Origin: Bacillus sp. HMF5848
GTDB lineage: Bacteria > Bacillota > Bacilli > Bacillales > HMF5848
Direction: 5' to 3'
DNA length: 64,000 bases
NCBI RefSeq assembly: GCF_003944835.1
Contig: NZ_RWIV01000001.1
Span: 1,465,501-1,529,500, forward strand
In this document: piece by piece, positions 43,768-52,676 of the stretch
How positions within the stretch are numbered: the stretch's first letter is position 1
How the letters are laid out: every line of letters begins with the position of its first letter
The notes under the pieces: model-generated
Seen by the model: the letters and a program-made list of their open reading frames with translations, nothing else
What the model was told of the DNA's origin: nothing
The model's database searches: none
Position numbers and translations under genes: made by a program

Positions 43768-44643
43768 TCATTTCGCCTGTTTTCTTATTAAATTAGGAAG
43801 CCAGTCGGTTAAATTTGAAAAGTTATAACCTAGTTTTTGTGCTTTTTTTGTGCTCATTGTCCAATTATTTTCAATACCATAAGGTGAGTGGATGTCACCT
43901 GAAAAATCTTCAGGTAAAATTGCTTTCTTATCCGTTACATGTTCAATCATAGAAATAAGCTCTTTAAGTCGTAAGCTACCGTTAGCACAAGCATTGATAG
44001 GGCCTGTGAAATCTTGAAAACCACACCACACAAGGAAATTGCCTGCTTCTTCTTGATGAATAAAGTTCATATCCGCTTCAATGTTTGGGAACCCAATTGG
44101 TTGTTCGTTCTTTATTTTATCAATATGTAGTTGTAAACGCTCAGTATAATCGTCAGGTCCTAATACTATTGGAATACGCATCGCAACGACAGGAAAACTT
44201 GCTTGTTGAAAAAAGACAGCTTCAGCTTGTTGTTTCCCTTGCTGATACGTTAATTCACTACCAGGTTTAATTGCCTTTAAATCATATGTATAAGGATCAA
44301 AAGCAGATTCAAGTAAATGATTTCCATAGCCATACACAGATAATGTTGAAGTGAACACATAGCGCTTTATTTTACCCTTTAAAGCGTCAACTGTAATAGC
44401 TGCCTGCTCTCCGTTGTAGCAAATCTGGTCAAAAACAACATCCCATTCTCGTCCTTTTACAACTTCTAAAATACTGTCCTTGTTAAACCGGTCTACTTTA
44501 ATTGTTTCAATTTGTTCAGATGTAAATGGAAGCGTACTATTTTGTCTCGTCGCTACTGTAACTTTTACACCTTCCTTTACAAGCTTCTCTACTAAATCTT
44601 TTCCGAAAAAACGTGTACCCCCAAAAACTAATGCCGTTTTCAT
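43768..44643 (-). CDS. NAD-dependent epimerase/dehydratase (extended SDR)
   Basis: 291 residues. N-terminal ALVFGGTRFFGKDLVEKL (G-x-x-x-F-x-G) cofactor motif; in place of the usual Tyr-x-x-x-Lys there is YQQGKQQAE, an atypical but YxxxK-type pair, with the Ser/Thr in FTSTLSVYG. Belongs to the extended SDR group that includes CsxA-like plastid proteins and sugar epimerases. The sugar nucleotide, if any, is not inferable. ATG is preceded by GGGAGAG. Confidence 0.8.
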   Translation of the reverse strand: MKTALVFGGTRFFGKDLVEKLVKEGVKVTVATRQNSTLPFTSEQIETIKVDRFNKDSILEVVKGREWDVVFDQICYNGEQAAITVDALKGKIKRYVFTSTLSVYGYGNHLLESAFDPYTYDLKAIKPGSELTYQQGKQQAEAVFFQQASFPVVAMRIPIVLGPDDYTERLQLHIDKIKNEQPIGFPNIEADMNFIHQEEAGNFLVWCGFQDFTGPINACANGSLRLKELISMIEHVTDKKAILPEDFSGDIHSPYGIENNWTMSTKKAQKLGYNFSNLTDWLPNLIRKQAK

Positions 44644-44795
44644 ATTTTTTCTCTCCCTTCTTTACCAATTATATATTAAACGTCTTATTTCATGAGAAAC
44701 ATTTAGAGAATAGTCATAATTTAGAATGTGGTCGGTTTAACTCATGTTTTGGACAATCCCTTCATATTTATGAGAATGAAGGGAGGTTATGGCTA

Positions 44796-46280
44796 ATGAG
44801 AAGAAATACAATTGATACACCCTTCTTTATGTTAGCGGTACTTTCAGTTGTACTTTTATGTTCAGTTATTTTTATGGACCCAGTAGCTTCAGAAACGTGG
44901 CTTCAAACCATTCATAGTAAATTGATCAATGGTGTTGGTGTGTTATATTTGTGGATTGGATTTATGTCTTTACTTTTTTTAGTTTACGTAGCATTTAGTC
45001 GATATGGTCAAATAAGATTTGGTCATAAAGATGAAAAACCAGCGTTTTCTAATTTTAGCTGGGTGGCGATGATTTTTTGTGCTGGTATTGGGTCTGGAGT
45101 CATGTATTGGGGTACGATAGAATGGGCGTTTTATTTTGTTAGTCCACCATTTCATTTACCGGTTGGCTCGAGCGAAGCGATTGAGTGGAGTACAGCATAT
45201 GGGTTGTTTCATTGGGGGCCGACAGCTTGGGCTATTTATACATTGCCTGCTTTACCAATTGGATACTTATATCATGTGAAAGGCAAATCAATTTTAAAAA
45301 TAAGTGAAGCGTGTGCGCCAATCTTAGGTAAGTATAGCAATGGGATATTAGGCAGAATAATAGATTTGTTATTTTTAGTAGGCTTGTTAGGTGCGTCGGG
45401 AACAACGCTAGGACTAAGTGTGCCAATGATTGCTGCAGGTGTTACGAAGTTAACAGGTATTCAGCATACATATAGTCTCGACCTTATCATTTTGGCAATC
45501 TGCACGGTTATTTTTTCAGTAAGTGTATATGTAGGGCTTGAAAAAGGAATTAAAAAATTGAGTGATTTAAATGTTTATATTGCTATGTTTGTTTTATGTT
45601 GTGTGTTTTTGTTAGGCCCGACCATTTTCATTTTAAAAGTTTCAACCAATAGCATCGGCTTGGTACTCGATTCCTTTTTACGTTTAAATACGTGGCTCGA
45701 TCCAATTGCACAATCAGGCTTTCCAGAGAAATGGACATTATTTTATTGGGCATGGTGGATTGTATATGCTCCATTCGTTGGATTATTTATCGCCAAAATA
45801 TCCAAAGGACGAACGGTGAAGCAAGTGATAGTTGGATCTATTCTTTCAGGGTCCTTTGGATGCTGGCTGTTTTTTTCAATACTAGGGAATTATGGATTAT
45901 TCCTCGAATTGAGAGGTATTTTACCTGTGACTCAGCTTTTACAAAATAACGGAGCACCCGAAGCTTTTGTCACTATTTTGCATACTTTGCCCTATGGAAG
46001 TGTAGTAGTTATGCTGTTTTCCATACTAGCCATTATTTTTTTAGCAACAACGTTTGATACCTCATCCTACATGCTTGCGGCAGTTACACAACGTCACGTT
46101 CATGGTGATCCTATTAGGTGGAACAGGCTATTTTGGGCGTTTATGTTGGCACTTCCGCCAACAGCTCTCATGTTTATAGGAGGGTTAGACGCACTACAAG
46201 CGGTTACTATTATCGCAGCCCTTCCATCTATTCCCATTATGATTTTACTAGGATTGTCTTTTTTAAAGCTAGTTCGCTAA
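44796..46280 (+). CDS. BCCT-family osmolyte/carnitine-betaine transporter
   Basis: 494 residues from ATG 44796, nine bases after GGGAGG; the frame running back to 44613 overlaps the divergent epimerase gene and is rejected. About twelve helices. The BCCT signature is visible as GVMYWGTIEWAFY (substrate-site helix, with Glu-Trp in place of the usual Ala-Glu-Pro) and KWTLFYWAWWIVYAPFVGLF. Imports quaternary amines such as betaine or choline with Na+ or H+. The variant signature suggests a substrate other than glycine betaine; this is inference. Confidence 0.88.
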   Translation: MRRNTIDTPFFMLAVLSVVLLCSVIFMDPVASETWLQTIHSKLINGVGVLYLWIGFMSLLFLVYVAFSRYGQIRFGHKDEKPAFSNFSWVAMIFCAGIGSGVMYWGTIEWAFYFVSPPFHLPVGSSEAIEWSTAYGLFHWGPTAWAIYTLPALPIGYLYHVKGKSILKISEACAPILGKYSNGILGRIIDLLFLVGLLGASGTTLGLSVPMIAAGVTKLTGIQHTYSLDLIILAICTVIFSVSVYVGLEKGIKKLSDLNVYIAMFVLCCVFLLGPTIFILKVSTNSIGLVLDSFLRLNTWLDPIAQSGFPEKWTLFYWAWWIVYAPFVGLFIAKISKGRTVKQVIVGSILSGSFGCWLFFSILGNYGLFLELRGILPVTQLLQNNGAPEAFVTILHTLPYGSVVVMLFSILAIIFLATTFDTSSYMLAAVTQRHVHGDPIRWNRLFWAFMLALPPTALMFIGGLDALQAVTIIAALPSIPIMILLGLSFLKLVR

Positions 46281-46370
46281 AGTATTTCATGTGTCTGACA
46301 TATTAGTGGGGGAGAGAACACCGCTAAAGGTAAAAACCCATTAACATACTCTAAAGTAATGTGTAGACAT

Positions 46371-46420
46371 AACAAGGCTATCTCAGCAAAGCGTTGGTTG
46401 CTTGTAGAGATAGCCTTGTT
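46371..46420. terminator. Terminator between BCCT and aldo/keto reductase genes
   Basis: AACAAGGCTATCTC and GAGATAGCCTTGTT pair exactly, with a loop of about 22 bases, then TTCTTT. Convergent genes on either side. Confidence 0.8.
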
Positions 46421-46426
46421 TCTTTA

Positions 46427-47266
46427 TTAAACGCGATTAAATTCGTCAGGATTTGGCCCTATACGGCTTTCTTCGTTCAAACTGTTAATCTTGTCTATAT
46501 CATCTTGTGATAACTCGAAATCAAAAATGTTTGCATTGTCGACAATGCGTTGCGGCTTCACAGACTTTGGTATTGTAACCACTTCATTCTGCAAATCCCA
46601 ACGTAAGATGACTTGTGCAGTTGATTTTCCGTATTTATTAGCAATCTCAACTAATGTTGGGTTGTCAAGTATTTTACCTTGCATCAGTGGTGACCATGCT
46701 TCTAGTTGAACGTTGTTCGCTTTACAAAACTCATGTAATTCTTTCTGAGCTAGACGAGGGTGATACTCTACTTGATTCACCATTGGTACAATATCACATT
46801 GATCAATCAAATCCTGTAGGTGATGAATTTGGAAGTTACTCACACCAATAGCACGAATACGCCCATCTTTATAAAGCTTTTCAAGTGCTTTCCATGTTTC
46901 TACATATTTGTTTTGTTCAGGAACAGGCCAATGGATTAAGTATAAATCTAGATAATCTAAGCCGAGTTTTTGCATGCTTTCCTCAAATGCTTCAAGAGTA
47001 GAATCATAACCTTGTTTACTGTTCCAGACCTTTGTTGTAATGAACAACTCTTCACGCGGTACATCTGATTCAGCGATTGCTTTTCCAACACCTTCTTCAT
47101 TACCGTAAATAGCTGCTGTGTCAATGCTTCGGTAGCCAGCTTCAATAGCTGTTTTTACTGACTCAACCACTTCTTCACCTTCTTTGACCTGGAATACACC
47201 AAGCCCAAACCATGGCATTTGCACCCCGTTGTGCAACGTTGTTGTGCTTTGTAGATTTTTTGTCAT
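46427..47266 (-). CDS. Aldo/keto reductase
   Basis: 279 residues from ATG 47266; the upstream GTG overlaps GGAG. TIM-barrel AKR: GVQMPWFGLGVFQV, DTAAIYGNEEGVGKAI (catalytic Asp and Tyr), the Lys in VWNSKQGY and the His in YLDLYLIHWPVP, and the C-terminal cofactor segment IPKSVKPQRIVDNANIFDF. NADPH-dependent; similar to YvgN/YtbE and 2,5-diketo-gluconate reductase, which clear methylglyoxal and other carbonyls. No partner genes. Confidence 0.93.
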   Translation of the reverse strand: MTKNLQSTTTLHNGVQMPWFGLGVFQVKEGEEVVESVKTAIEAGYRSIDTAAIYGNEEGVGKAIAESDVPREELFITTKVWNSKQGYDSTLEAFEESMQKLGLDYLDLYLIHWPVPEQNKYVETWKALEKLYKDGRIRAIGVSNFQIHHLQDLIDQCDIVPMVNQVEYHPRLAQKELHEFCKANNVQLEAWSPLMQGKILDNPTLVEIANKYGKSTAQVILRWDLQNEVVTIPKSVKPQRIVDNANIFDFELSQDDIDKINSLNEESRIGPNPDEFNRV

Positions 47267-47527
47267 ACACAAAGACACTCCTTTTTTTGATATGTATTAT
47301 AACCGAAACTGCCTCCAGACATTTCGATTAACTAAATAAATTATACCATTTTTTGAGAACTTTGCGAAATGAGACACGTTTTGGAAAGGTTGTATATATC
47401 TAGAATCTTTCGTCTTCTGTGTCTGCAAGATTACACAACTCCCAATCAGAAAGCCGTATCCTTTAGGTTTGGCAGCAGTAGAGAATATGATATAGTGAAT
47501 ACAAAACGGTTAAGAGGATTGATAGGA

Positions 47528-48703
47528 TTGCTAAAAAAGATAAATCATAAGTGGCTGTTAATAGTTCTTGGACTTTATGTACTATTAGCAGGGATATTAT
47601 ATATACCGATACTCCCCTTATATGTGGTGGGAAAAGTACGTGAAGCAGAGATTGTATTATGGGGGTATGTGTCAGTTATTGGTGGTTTAGTAACCGTAAT
47701 AGGTGCTTTATGCTTAACTTCCATTAAAAAACATGATGTTTTGAAAGTCTTTCATTTCATTGGACTACTTGGCTGTATGTTTATTATATTAGGGCAAATA
47801 CCGCCGATTCTTTTATGGGTTGTGTTCCCTATAGGAGCGTCGTGGCCTCTTTTTATACATATAACTTTGTCAGCTTTCGCTGCTTTTACTTTTAGTAGTT
47901 TGCTTCGTAATATTGTAACTACTGACAGTGCCATACGGTTTACTAAAAAAAATTGGCTAGTAGCTGTAGGCAGTGTGTTAGCAGTTATTATGAGTTTAGT
48001 AGGGTACAATATGTATTTAAATACGACTTGGGTCAAAAGTACTTACCCTGAAAATGGTCAAATAAATGTACCTCTTCATACGACAATAGAAGTTAATTGG
48101 CGGGAAGATAACTATAATAGTATGGGAATGTCTGTTGATTACGCAGATAAATCAAATAGTATTCAAGGTATGACTAGTGGCTCTAATAGTGGTATGGTAT
48201 TTGTCCCAGACCTGCTTGAACCAGGAAAAGAAGTTGTTGTTAAAGTTCGAGCGGGCTTTAGATCTCATACATTTAGATTTACAACTGCTGAGAACACCGT
48301 TAGTAAAGTAGACTTGTATCGTGCCGTATTAAAACATTATTTCCGGGCACCACAAAGCGATACATTATCTCCTGAATTAGTGATTATTAATACAGATTAT
48401 ATTGATGTACCTGAAGATGATCAGTTAGAGGTAGGAAAAGGACTACTAGCATACACGCCTAATGTAGCAGTTGGATCTGAGAAATCAGGGTATCAAAGAT
48501 TGAGTGTATATACTGACATTATTGGAAAAGAAGACACGCTAGTACTAACATTAAAAGAGCAGAATAAAAATGTTGTGATAGTTGAAAGTATGCGAGAGTT
48601 GCATAGTAAACAACCTAATATAAATAAATACAAAGTTGAGCTAAATAAGGGGACTTGGCAAGTAACTTCCATTCAAGAAAGCTCAAATCGGCCCTGGGGC
48701 TAA
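47528..48703 (+). CDS. Membrane protein with Ig-like extracellular domain
   Basis: 391 residues from TTG 47528, nine bases after AAGAGGA (an alternative start far upstream at 47369 lacks a ribosome site). An N-terminal part of about five helices (about residues 8-165) is followed by a soluble domain beginning STYPENGQINVPLHTTIEVNW, the opening of an SbsA/Big-type Ig-like domain, and then an unrecognised C-terminal domain. It is likely anchored in the cytoplasmic membrane with the C terminus outside. Function unknown. Confidence 0.65.
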   Translation: MLKKINHKWLLIVLGLYVLLAGILYIPILPLYVVGKVREAEIVLWGYVSVIGGLVTVIGALCLTSIKKHDVLKVFHFIGLLGCMFIILGQIPPILLWVVFPIGASWPLFIHITLSAFAAFTFSSLLRNIVTTDSAIRFTKKNWLVAVGSVLAVIMSLVGYNMYLNTTWVKSTYPENGQINVPLHTTIEVNWREDNYNSMGMSVDYADKSNSIQGMTSGSNSGMVFVPDLLEPGKEVVVKVRAGFRSHTFRFTTAENTVSKVDLYRAVLKHYFRAPQSDTLSPELVIINTDYIDVPEDDQLEVGKGLLAYTPNVAVGSEKSGYQRLSVYTDIIGKEDTLVLTLKEQNKNVVIVESMRELHSKQPNINKYKVELNKGTWQVTSIQESSNRPWG

Positions 48704-48742
48704 ACGTAACTTACTAAGTGAGTTACGTTTATTTTTTATTTT
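48702..48742 (+). terminator. Terminator after the Ig-like membrane protein
   Basis: AAACGTAACTTAC pairs with GTGAGTTACGTTT, followed by ATTTTTTATTTT. Confidence 0.8.
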
Positions 48743-48875
48743 GGCGGGTATGAAAGCTAATGAAGACATAGTTTTAGTTGAATTTTTTCTAGTTTCAGAC
48801 AAGATGTAAATAAAGTGATTACATCTCAGATACTTATATAAAAAATATGTCTATACAAACAACAATGTGTTTTTG

Positions 48876-48937
48876 TTGACATAGTGAAGAAGTCTTCATA
48901 TAATTAATCTTGAATTAAGTTATCTTTAATTCGAGAT
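48876..48937 (+). promoter_or_regulatory. yceI-type promoter with tandem MhqR-like boxes
   Basis: TTGACA (48876-48881), 17 bases, TATAAT (48899-48904), a consensus sigma-A promoter. Immediately downstream are ATCTTGAATTAAGTTA (48907-48922) and ATCTTTAATTCGAGAT (48922-48937), which resemble the ATCTCGAATTCGAGAT operator of the quinone/oxidant sensor MhqR. A repressor there would block transcription start. Confidence 0.65.
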
Positions 48938-48983
48938 AATAATGCGCTTTATAACAAATGTAAAAAAGGGGAGAATGAGAATA

Positions 48984-49514
48984 ATGACAAAAGCAAATTG
49001 GGTTATTGATTTAGCACATAGCGAGATAGAATTTTCAGTTCGTCACATGATGATTTCAAACGTAAAAGGCACATTTGAAAATTTTGAGGCTCAGATTGAA
49101 GCTGATCCAACAGATTTAACTTCTGCTTCTATTGAATTTTCGGTTGATGTCAATAGTATTAACACACGTAACTCTGACCGTGACAATCATTTACGTTCAG
49201 CAGACTTCTTTGATGTAGAAAACTTTCCTAAAATGACATTTTCATCAAAACAAATAGAAAAAACAGATGAGGGAGAATATGCTGTTACGGGTGACTTAAC
49301 TATACATGGCACAACGAATACAGAAACGTTTAATGTTACTTTCGAAGGGCAAGGAAAAGACCCATGGGGAAATGAGAAAGCTGGATTCAGTGCAAGTGGT
49401 ACAGTTAATAGAAGTGATTATGGGTTGAAATGGAATGCACCTTTAGAAACGGGTGGCGTATTAATTGGAGATAAAATTAAAATTGGAATGCAAATTCAAG
49501 CTGCAAAAGCGTAA
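48984..49514 (+). CDS. YceI-family protein
   Basis: 176 residues from ATG 48984, after AAGGGGAG. The YceI fold is seen in WVIDLAHSEIEFSVRHMMISNVKGTF at the N terminus, RDNHLRSADFFDVENFPKMTF in the middle, and GFSASGTVNRSDYGLKWN toward the C terminus. YceI proteins bind polyisoprenoid or lipid-like ligands in a beta-barrel. No signal peptide is present, so it is cytoplasmic here. A strong regulated promoter suggests a stress role. Confidence 0.9.
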   Translation: MTKANWVIDLAHSEIEFSVRHMMISNVKGTFENFEAQIEADPTDLTSASIEFSVDVNSINTRNSDRDNHLRSADFFDVENFPKMTFSSKQIEKTDEGEYAVTGDLTIHGTTNTETFNVTFEGQGKDPWGNEKAGFSASGTVNRSDYGLKWNAPLETGGVLIGDKIKIGMQIQAAKA

Positions 49515-49519
49515 TAATA

Positions 49520-49560
49520 TAAGCTGATGTCTACTTTTTGAGACATCAGCTTTTATATTT
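49520..49560 (+). terminator. Terminator after the yceI-type gene
   Basis: AAGCTGATGTCT pairs exactly with AGACATCAGCTT, followed by TTATATTTT. Confidence 0.85.
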
Positions 49561-49636
49561 TATAAAAAGGAACTTTGAATGTGATGTCGAATATTGGTAG
49601 GATAAGATGTATTATACGAATCGGGAGGGATTTTGA

Positions 49637-50713
49637 ATGACTATACGAGTAGGCATTATCGGGTGTGGTGGGATAGCAAACTTTAAGCATATGCCAAGCC
49701 TAGCAAAGATAGAAGAAGTACATATGGTAGCTTTTTGCGATGTAAATGTTGAACGTGCGGAAAAAGCTAAAGGTGAATATGGTAAGCCTGAAGCAAGCGT
49801 ATATTCTGATTATAAAACGATGTTAACTGAAGCGAAATTGGATGTTGTGCATGTTTGCACACCTAATATTTCTCACGCAGAGATTTCAATTGCTGCCATG
49901 GAGGCTGGTTGCCATGTAATGTGTGAAAAGCCGATGGCAAAAACAACGGATGAAGCTCGTACGATGGTGGAAGCAGCAAAGCGTACGGGTAAAAAATTGA
50001 CAATTGGATACCAAAATCGATTTAGAAAGGACTCTTCATACTTACATTCTATTTGTGAGGAAAACGCGCTAGGGGATATATATTATGCGAAAGCAAAGGC
50101 GATTCGTCGCCGAGCTGTTCCCACATGGGGTGTTTTTCTTGATGAAGAAGCACAGGGTGGTGGACCACTAATTGATATCGGAACACACGCCCTTGATTTG
50201 ACTTTATGGATGATGGATAACTATAAGCCTAAATATGTTGTAGGTAATGTATATCGTAAGCTTGCGGATACAGAAAATGCCGCCAATGCATGGGGACCAT
50301 GGGATCCGAGTAAATATACAGTAGAAGATTCTGCCTTCGGATTTATTACGATGGAAAATGGAGCTACTATTGTTCTTGAGGCAAGCTGGGCACTAAATAC
50401 ATTAGATGTTGGTGAAGCAAAAACGACATTATGTGGTACAAAAGGTGGAGCCGACATGGAAAATGGCTTGCGTATTAACGGTGAGGACCACAGTGTTTTA
50501 TATGAAAAAAATATTGAATTGCAAGTGGGCGGAGTCGATTTTTATGATAGCACCGGAGATGATCCAGCTGATATTGAGGCGAAACAATGGATTGACAGTG
50601 TCCTGAATAATACAGAGCCAGTGGTAAAGCCTGAGCAAGCATTAGTCGTCACACAAATTTTAGAGGCGATATATGAATCAGCGAAAATAAATAAACCTGT
50701 TTATTTTAGTTAA
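49637..50713 (+). CDS. Gfo/Idh/MocA-family oxidoreductase
   Basis: 358 residues. N-terminal NAD(P) fold VGIIGCGGIANFKHMPSL, the substrate Lys motif CEKPMAKTTDEAR near residue 96, and C-terminal beta-sheet domain with GPLIDIGTHALDLTLWMMD carrying the active-site His. Oxidises or reduces a sugar or inositol derivative. AGGGAGG precedes the ATG. It lies about 100 bases before a ThuA-type gene, a combination seen in sugar-utilisation loci, which suggests a keto-sugar (trehalose-type) pathway. Confidence 0.92.
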   Translation: MTIRVGIIGCGGIANFKHMPSLAKIEEVHMVAFCDVNVERAEKAKGEYGKPEASVYSDYKTMLTEAKLDVVHVCTPNISHAEISIAAMEAGCHVMCEKPMAKTTDEARTMVEAAKRTGKKLTIGYQNRFRKDSSYLHSICEENALGDIYYAKAKAIRRRAVPTWGVFLDEEAQGGGPLIDIGTHALDLTLWMMDNYKPKYVVGNVYRKLADTENAANAWGPWDPSKYTVEDSAFGFITMENGATIVLEASWALNTLDVGEAKTTLCGTKGGADMENGLRINGEDHSVLYEKNIELQVGGVDFYDSTGDDPADIEAKQWIDSVLNNTEPVVKPEQALVVTQILEAIYESAKINKPVYFS

Positions 50714-50815
50714 TTAGGTTTGTCAAGAGACATTTATATAGTTAGCTCTATGGAGTTTTCTGTGTATTTTAAATTCTAACCTAGTTATTTAAGACTAACA
50801 AAAGGAGCATTCAAC

Positions 50816-51538
50816 ATGTTAAACGTCACAGTATGGAACGAAAACAGACATGAACAACAAAACGAAAAGGTTCGCCACATTTATCCAAACGGTATACATG
50901 GAGCAATCGCTGACTTTTTAGAGGATAAAGACCTTAATGTTAGAACCGCAACTTTAGATGAGCCAGAGCACGGATTATCAGATGAAGTATTACAGAGTAC
51001 AGATGTGTTAATTTGGTGGGGGCATATGGCACATGGCGATGTGAAAGACGAAATCGTTGAGAAAGTTAAACAACGTGTACTTGACGGTATGGGGTTACTT
51101 GTATTGCATTCTGGTCATTTTTCGAAAATATTCAAGGTCTTAATGGGTACAACTTGTGATTTAAAATGGCGCGAGGCTAATGAAAAGGAACGTATTTGGG
51201 TTGTTGATCCGAGTCATCCGATTTCAGAAGGCCTAGGTGAGTATATAGAAATAAACAGTGAGGAAATGTACGGCGAACACTTTGATATTCCAGCACCTGA
51301 TCAATTAATATTCATAAGTTGGTTTGAAGGTGGAGAAGTGTTCCGCAGTGGCTGTACATATCAGCGTGGTAAAGGGAAAATCTTTTATTTCCGTCCAGGA
51401 CATGAAACGTATCCTACTTACTACCATAAAGATGTGCAGCGTGTTATTCAAAATGCTGTTCGTTGGGCAAAACCGACGGAGTTGCCGAAACCAGTGTATG
51501 GTAATGTAAAACCACTTGAAGAAATTAGAGAGAAATAG
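50816..51538 (+). CDS. ThuA-like protein
   Basis: 240 residues, ATG after AAAGGAG. ThuA fold (class I glutamine amidotransferase-like): [32 protein letters not shown], then [15 protein letters not shown] and [27 protein letters not shown], ending [17 protein letters not shown]. ThuA proteins take part in trehalose and related disaccharide catabolism via 3-keto sugars in rhizobia. No catalytic Cys of amidotransferases is present. Coupled in position with the Gfo/Idh oxidoreductase. No transporter is adjacent. Confidence 0.88.
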   Translation: MLNVTVWNENRHEQQNEKVRHIYPNGIHGAIADFLEDKDLNVRTATLDEPEHGLSDEVLQSTDVLIWWGHMAHGDVKDEIVEKVKQRVLDGMGLLVLHSGHFSKIFKVLMGTTCDLKWREANEKERIWVVDPSHPISEGLGEYIEINSEEMYGEHFDIPAPDQLIFISWFEGGEVFRSGCTYQRGKGKIFYFRPGHETYPTYYHKDVQRVIQNAVRWAKPTELPKPVYGNVKPLEEIREK

Positions 51539-51541
51539 TAA

Positions 51542-51575
51542 GCGATTAGGCTGCCAAACTAGGCAGCCTAATTGC
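51542..51575. terminator. Hairpin after the ThuA-like gene
   Basis: GCGATTAGGCTGCC pairs with GGCAGCCTAATTGC around AAACTA. No T-run; located between convergent genes. Confidence 0.65.
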
Positions 51576-51626
51576 TTACAAGGAAGAAAAAGCAGCTTTT
51601 GATTTTAAAAGAGTTGGTTAAGAAAC

Positions 51627-52676
51627 CTATTGTAATAAATCTGATTTCAACCTATTAACAAAATCAACTGCTTTGCTTCGATATGTTTCATCGTGTAAAT
51701 ACGTGAAGCGATTAGGTTTAATCGAAGGGGCCATTTTGATTGCCTCAAGAAAGTCGGATTTCTTCATGCCTAATGTTTTTGCAAATTCAAAAAAACCGGT
51801 TCTTGTAAATACTTTTTCCATTCGTTCAGCTCTATGCTCTTGTACATGCGCCATTATGTACGTAGCAATACCAACTTGAATTCCATGCATTTGAGGATTG
51901 TCTTTCATCTTATCTAAAGCATGTGATATTAAATGTTCTGATCCACTAATAGGTGCACTATTTCCACTTATAACAGTTGCAATCCCACCCATTGTAAGGG
52001 AACTCACTAGTTCCTTTAAAAATATTGGGTTTTTAATATCATCCATCGGTGTGCGAATGAAACTATTAACTGCTTTTTTACTTAACATGGAAGCAAAAGC
52101 GTTTACGCGACTCACACCGTGCTTCTCTTCGAATTCCCAGTCATATAAAGCCGTTATATTGGACATTAAATCACCAACCCCAGCTAAAATAAAACGTTGT
52201 GGAGCCTGCTTTATTATATCGAGGTCAGCTATTATACCATATGGTACTCTTGCGGGTACGGTTGTTTTTTTGCCGTTTACTAATAATGAGCAGTTGCTAC
52301 TAGCAAATCCATCGTTGGATGCGGATGTAGGTATACTAATAAAGGGACTGCGACGTGAGAATGCCATGTATTTTCCTTGGTCGATGACCGTTCCCCCACC
52401 AATTGCTACAACAGCATCATATCGTTCGAGTTCAAATGCGTGTTTAATAAGTATTTCAATATCAGAGTTTGCTGCCATTAACATTGTATCGGCTTTTAAT
52501 GATTTTGGTATAGAGTCCATAATTTGTTGTTTATATGTGTTGTGTGTGAAATCATCAAATAATATAATGACCTGTTGAAAGCCATGATTGTGTAGTAATT
52601 GACCTAATTTCGTAATAATACCGTTTCTTATTTCTAAAATTGCTGGAATTGGTATATTCGTAATAGGGTTTGACAT
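51627..52676 (-). CDS. sn-glycerol-1-phosphate dehydrogenase (AraM/EgsA-like)
   Basis: 349 residues. Iron-alcohol-dehydrogenase fold with VVAIGGGTVIDQGKYMAF (cofactor), ISIPTSASNDGFASSNCSL and the metal ligands expected in AGVGDLMSNITALYDW and HLISHALD. AraM-type enzymes reduce dihydroxyacetone phosphate to sn-glycerol-1-phosphate, the archaeal-type stereoisomer, which in Bacillus feeds heptaprenylglyceryl phosphate. The start codon directly follows the stop of the HAD gene (TAAATG), so translation is coupled. The pairing with a phosphatase is notable. Confidence 0.85.
   Translation of the reverse strand: MSNPITNIPIPAILEIRNGIITKLGQLLHNHGFQQVIILFDDFTHNTYKQQIMDSIPKSLKADTMLMAANSDIEILIKHAFELERYDAVVAIGGGTVIDQGKYMAFSRRSPFISIPTSASNDGFASSNCSLLVNGKKTTVPARVPYGIIADLDIIKQAPQRFILAGVGDLMSNITALYDWEFEEKHGVSRVNAFASMLSKKAVNSFIRTPMDDIKNPIFLKELVSSLTMGGIATVISGNSAPISGSEHLISHALDKMKDNPQMHGIQVGIATYIMAHVQEHRAERMEKVFTRTGFFEFAKTLGMKKSDFLEAIKMAPSIKPNRFTYLHDETYRSKAVDFVNRLKSDLLQ

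Noticed and set aside
46303-46370. Glycine-riboswitch-like words (GGGGGAGAG, ACCGCTAAAGG) after the BCCT gene
   Set aside because: The core is too degenerate, no downstream gene on the strand depends on it, and it lies inside the gap before a terminator.
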